A stretch of DNA of 64,000 nucleotides from JAWKOK01 sp963848115 (GTDB lineage: Bacteria > Chloroflexota > Anaerolineae > Caldilineales > Caldilineaceae). Made by a program: the position numbers and the translations under genes. Of this stretch, positions 63,575 through 64,000 are shown in pieces; the first letter of the stretch is position 1; the number at the start of each line of letters is the position of its first letter. The notes under the pieces are model-generated. The model had not been told where the DNA came from, did not search any database, and was given only the letters and a program-made list of their open reading frames with translations. Location: assembly GCA_963848115.1 (NCBI GenBank), contig CAWKCP010000028.1:124001-188000 (forward strand), read 5' to 3'.

Positions 63575-64000
63575 ATGGAACCACAACTCACTATGGATCT
63601 ATCCGTCGCCCTACTCTCCATCGCCCGACCCACATTTGATGTCCCGCTGGCGCAATCTGTTGCCGATGACGCCTTTGCCCTGCTGACCGACGCCGGCTTT
63701 GACGTTGTCGGCACCGGTGCAGAGCTACTCATGGACGCTGATGCAGCTGAGCGAGGAATCGATGCATTGGCTTCTGCCCAGTTCGATCTGTTGGTCATTT
63801 TTCAAGCTAGTTTTGCCGACAGCACGATGGCCATTGAGATCGCAGCCGCTGTCGGTGGTCGACGTGTGCCAGTTCTGTTGTGGGCCGTGCCCGATGAACG
63901 GGACGGCGGACGCCTGCGCCTCAATAGTCTGTGCGGTATCAATCTGGCCGGCCACACGCTGACCCGACGGGGCATGGCCTATGACTATCTGCACATGGCG
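63575..64000 (+). CDS. L-fucose/L-arabinose isomerase-like protein, N-terminus
   Basis: A reading frame of 142 codons runs off the right edge. The visible part has MDLSVALLSIARPTFDVPLA, DLLVIFQASFADSTMAIEIA and PVLLWAVPDERDGGRLRLNS followed by LCGINLAGHTL. This pattern (LWAxPE..GGRLRLNSLCGIN) is typical of the N-terminal half of fucose/arabinose-isomerase-like proteins. The ATG at 63575 or that at 63593 may be the start. It follows Gfo/Idh by 51 bases and completes the sugar module as far as the window shows. Confidence 0.7.
   Translation, partial: MEPQLTMDLSVALLSIARPTFDVPLAQSVADDAFALLTDAGFDVVGTGAELLMDADAAERGIDALASAQFDLLVIFQASFADSTMAIEIAAAVGGRRVPVLLWAVPDERDGGRLRLNSLCGINLAGHTLTRRGMAYDYLHMA

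Overview
The window looks like a chromosomal segment of a Chloroflexota bacterium (Anaerolineae/Caldilineae-like). This is inference from gene content and style, not from a marker gene. The clues are moderate-to-high GC, proline/threonine-rich extracellular linkers, a LysM protein with an N-terminal zinc ribbon, a ScyD/ScyE-like beta-propeller, an SNF2 helicase followed by a SWIM-type gene, a T-box leader on serS, many GTAGGGGCGACC-type palindromes, and a run of sugar-catabolism genes (ROK, ThuA, Gfo/Idh, fucose-isomerase-like). I see no phage, insertion sequence or CRISPR array.

Layout. 1-2.1 kb: start of an SMP-30 gene, a VapBC pair with a frameshifted toxin, a decayed secreted-protein fragment, and AlkD. 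2.3-6.1 kb: pyruvate:ferredoxin oxidoreductase split over two genes. 6.3-8.2 kb: exopolysaccharide tyrosine autokinase. 8.7-14.6 kb (minus strand): the most interesting region, a lasso-peptide operon. It holds a low-molecular-weight tyrosine phosphatase, the RRE protein B1, peptidase B2, cyclase C, an unflagged 55-residue GTG-start precursor, an HPr-kinase-like enzyme and a methyltransferase with a PqqD-like tail. 14.9-31.8 kb: housekeeping and repair genes (phasin-like, AlkA, guaB, lon, a GT-C-like membrane protein, RNase H-like, MBL, aspS, WS/DGAT, response regulator), with a candidate structured ncRNA downstream of aspS.

32-38 kb: an SNF2 helicase whose first 20-odd codons are out of frame with the rest, a SWIM-like partner, and a polyphosphate-kinase-like protein lacking the catalytic half. 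38.2-39.8 kb: T-box leader and serS. 40-43.6 kb: CDP-alcohol phosphatidyltransferase, a TVP38/VTT membrane protein and a MerA-like flavoprotein. 43.9-44.2 kb: three tRNAs (Ser-TGA, Ser-GCT, Arg-GCG). 44.5-48.5 kb: secreted proteins (matrixin protease, ScyE-like, a duplicated PPC-like protein). 48.5-51.7 kb: a PAS histidine kinase with two response regulators, one of them receiver-only. 52.2-55.8 kb: operon of M24 peptidase, MoaD-like carrier and an aldehyde:ferredoxin oxidoreductase carrying two frameshifts. 56-64 kb: CYTH-CHAD protein, cytochrome c lipoprotein, LysM protein, then the sugar module.

Functional links (inference). PFOR and AOR both feed electrons to ferredoxin. Several genes touch polyphosphate (CHAD protein, PPK-like protein). 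The autokinase at 6.3 kb and the phosphatase at 14.1 kb could form a Wzc/Wzb-type pair, although the phosphatase lies at the head of the lasso operon. Single-base frame breaks in vapC, the SNF2 gene and AOR (two), plus decayed remnants (RraA, PPC), mean that the accuracy of the assembly should be questioned before these genes are called dead.
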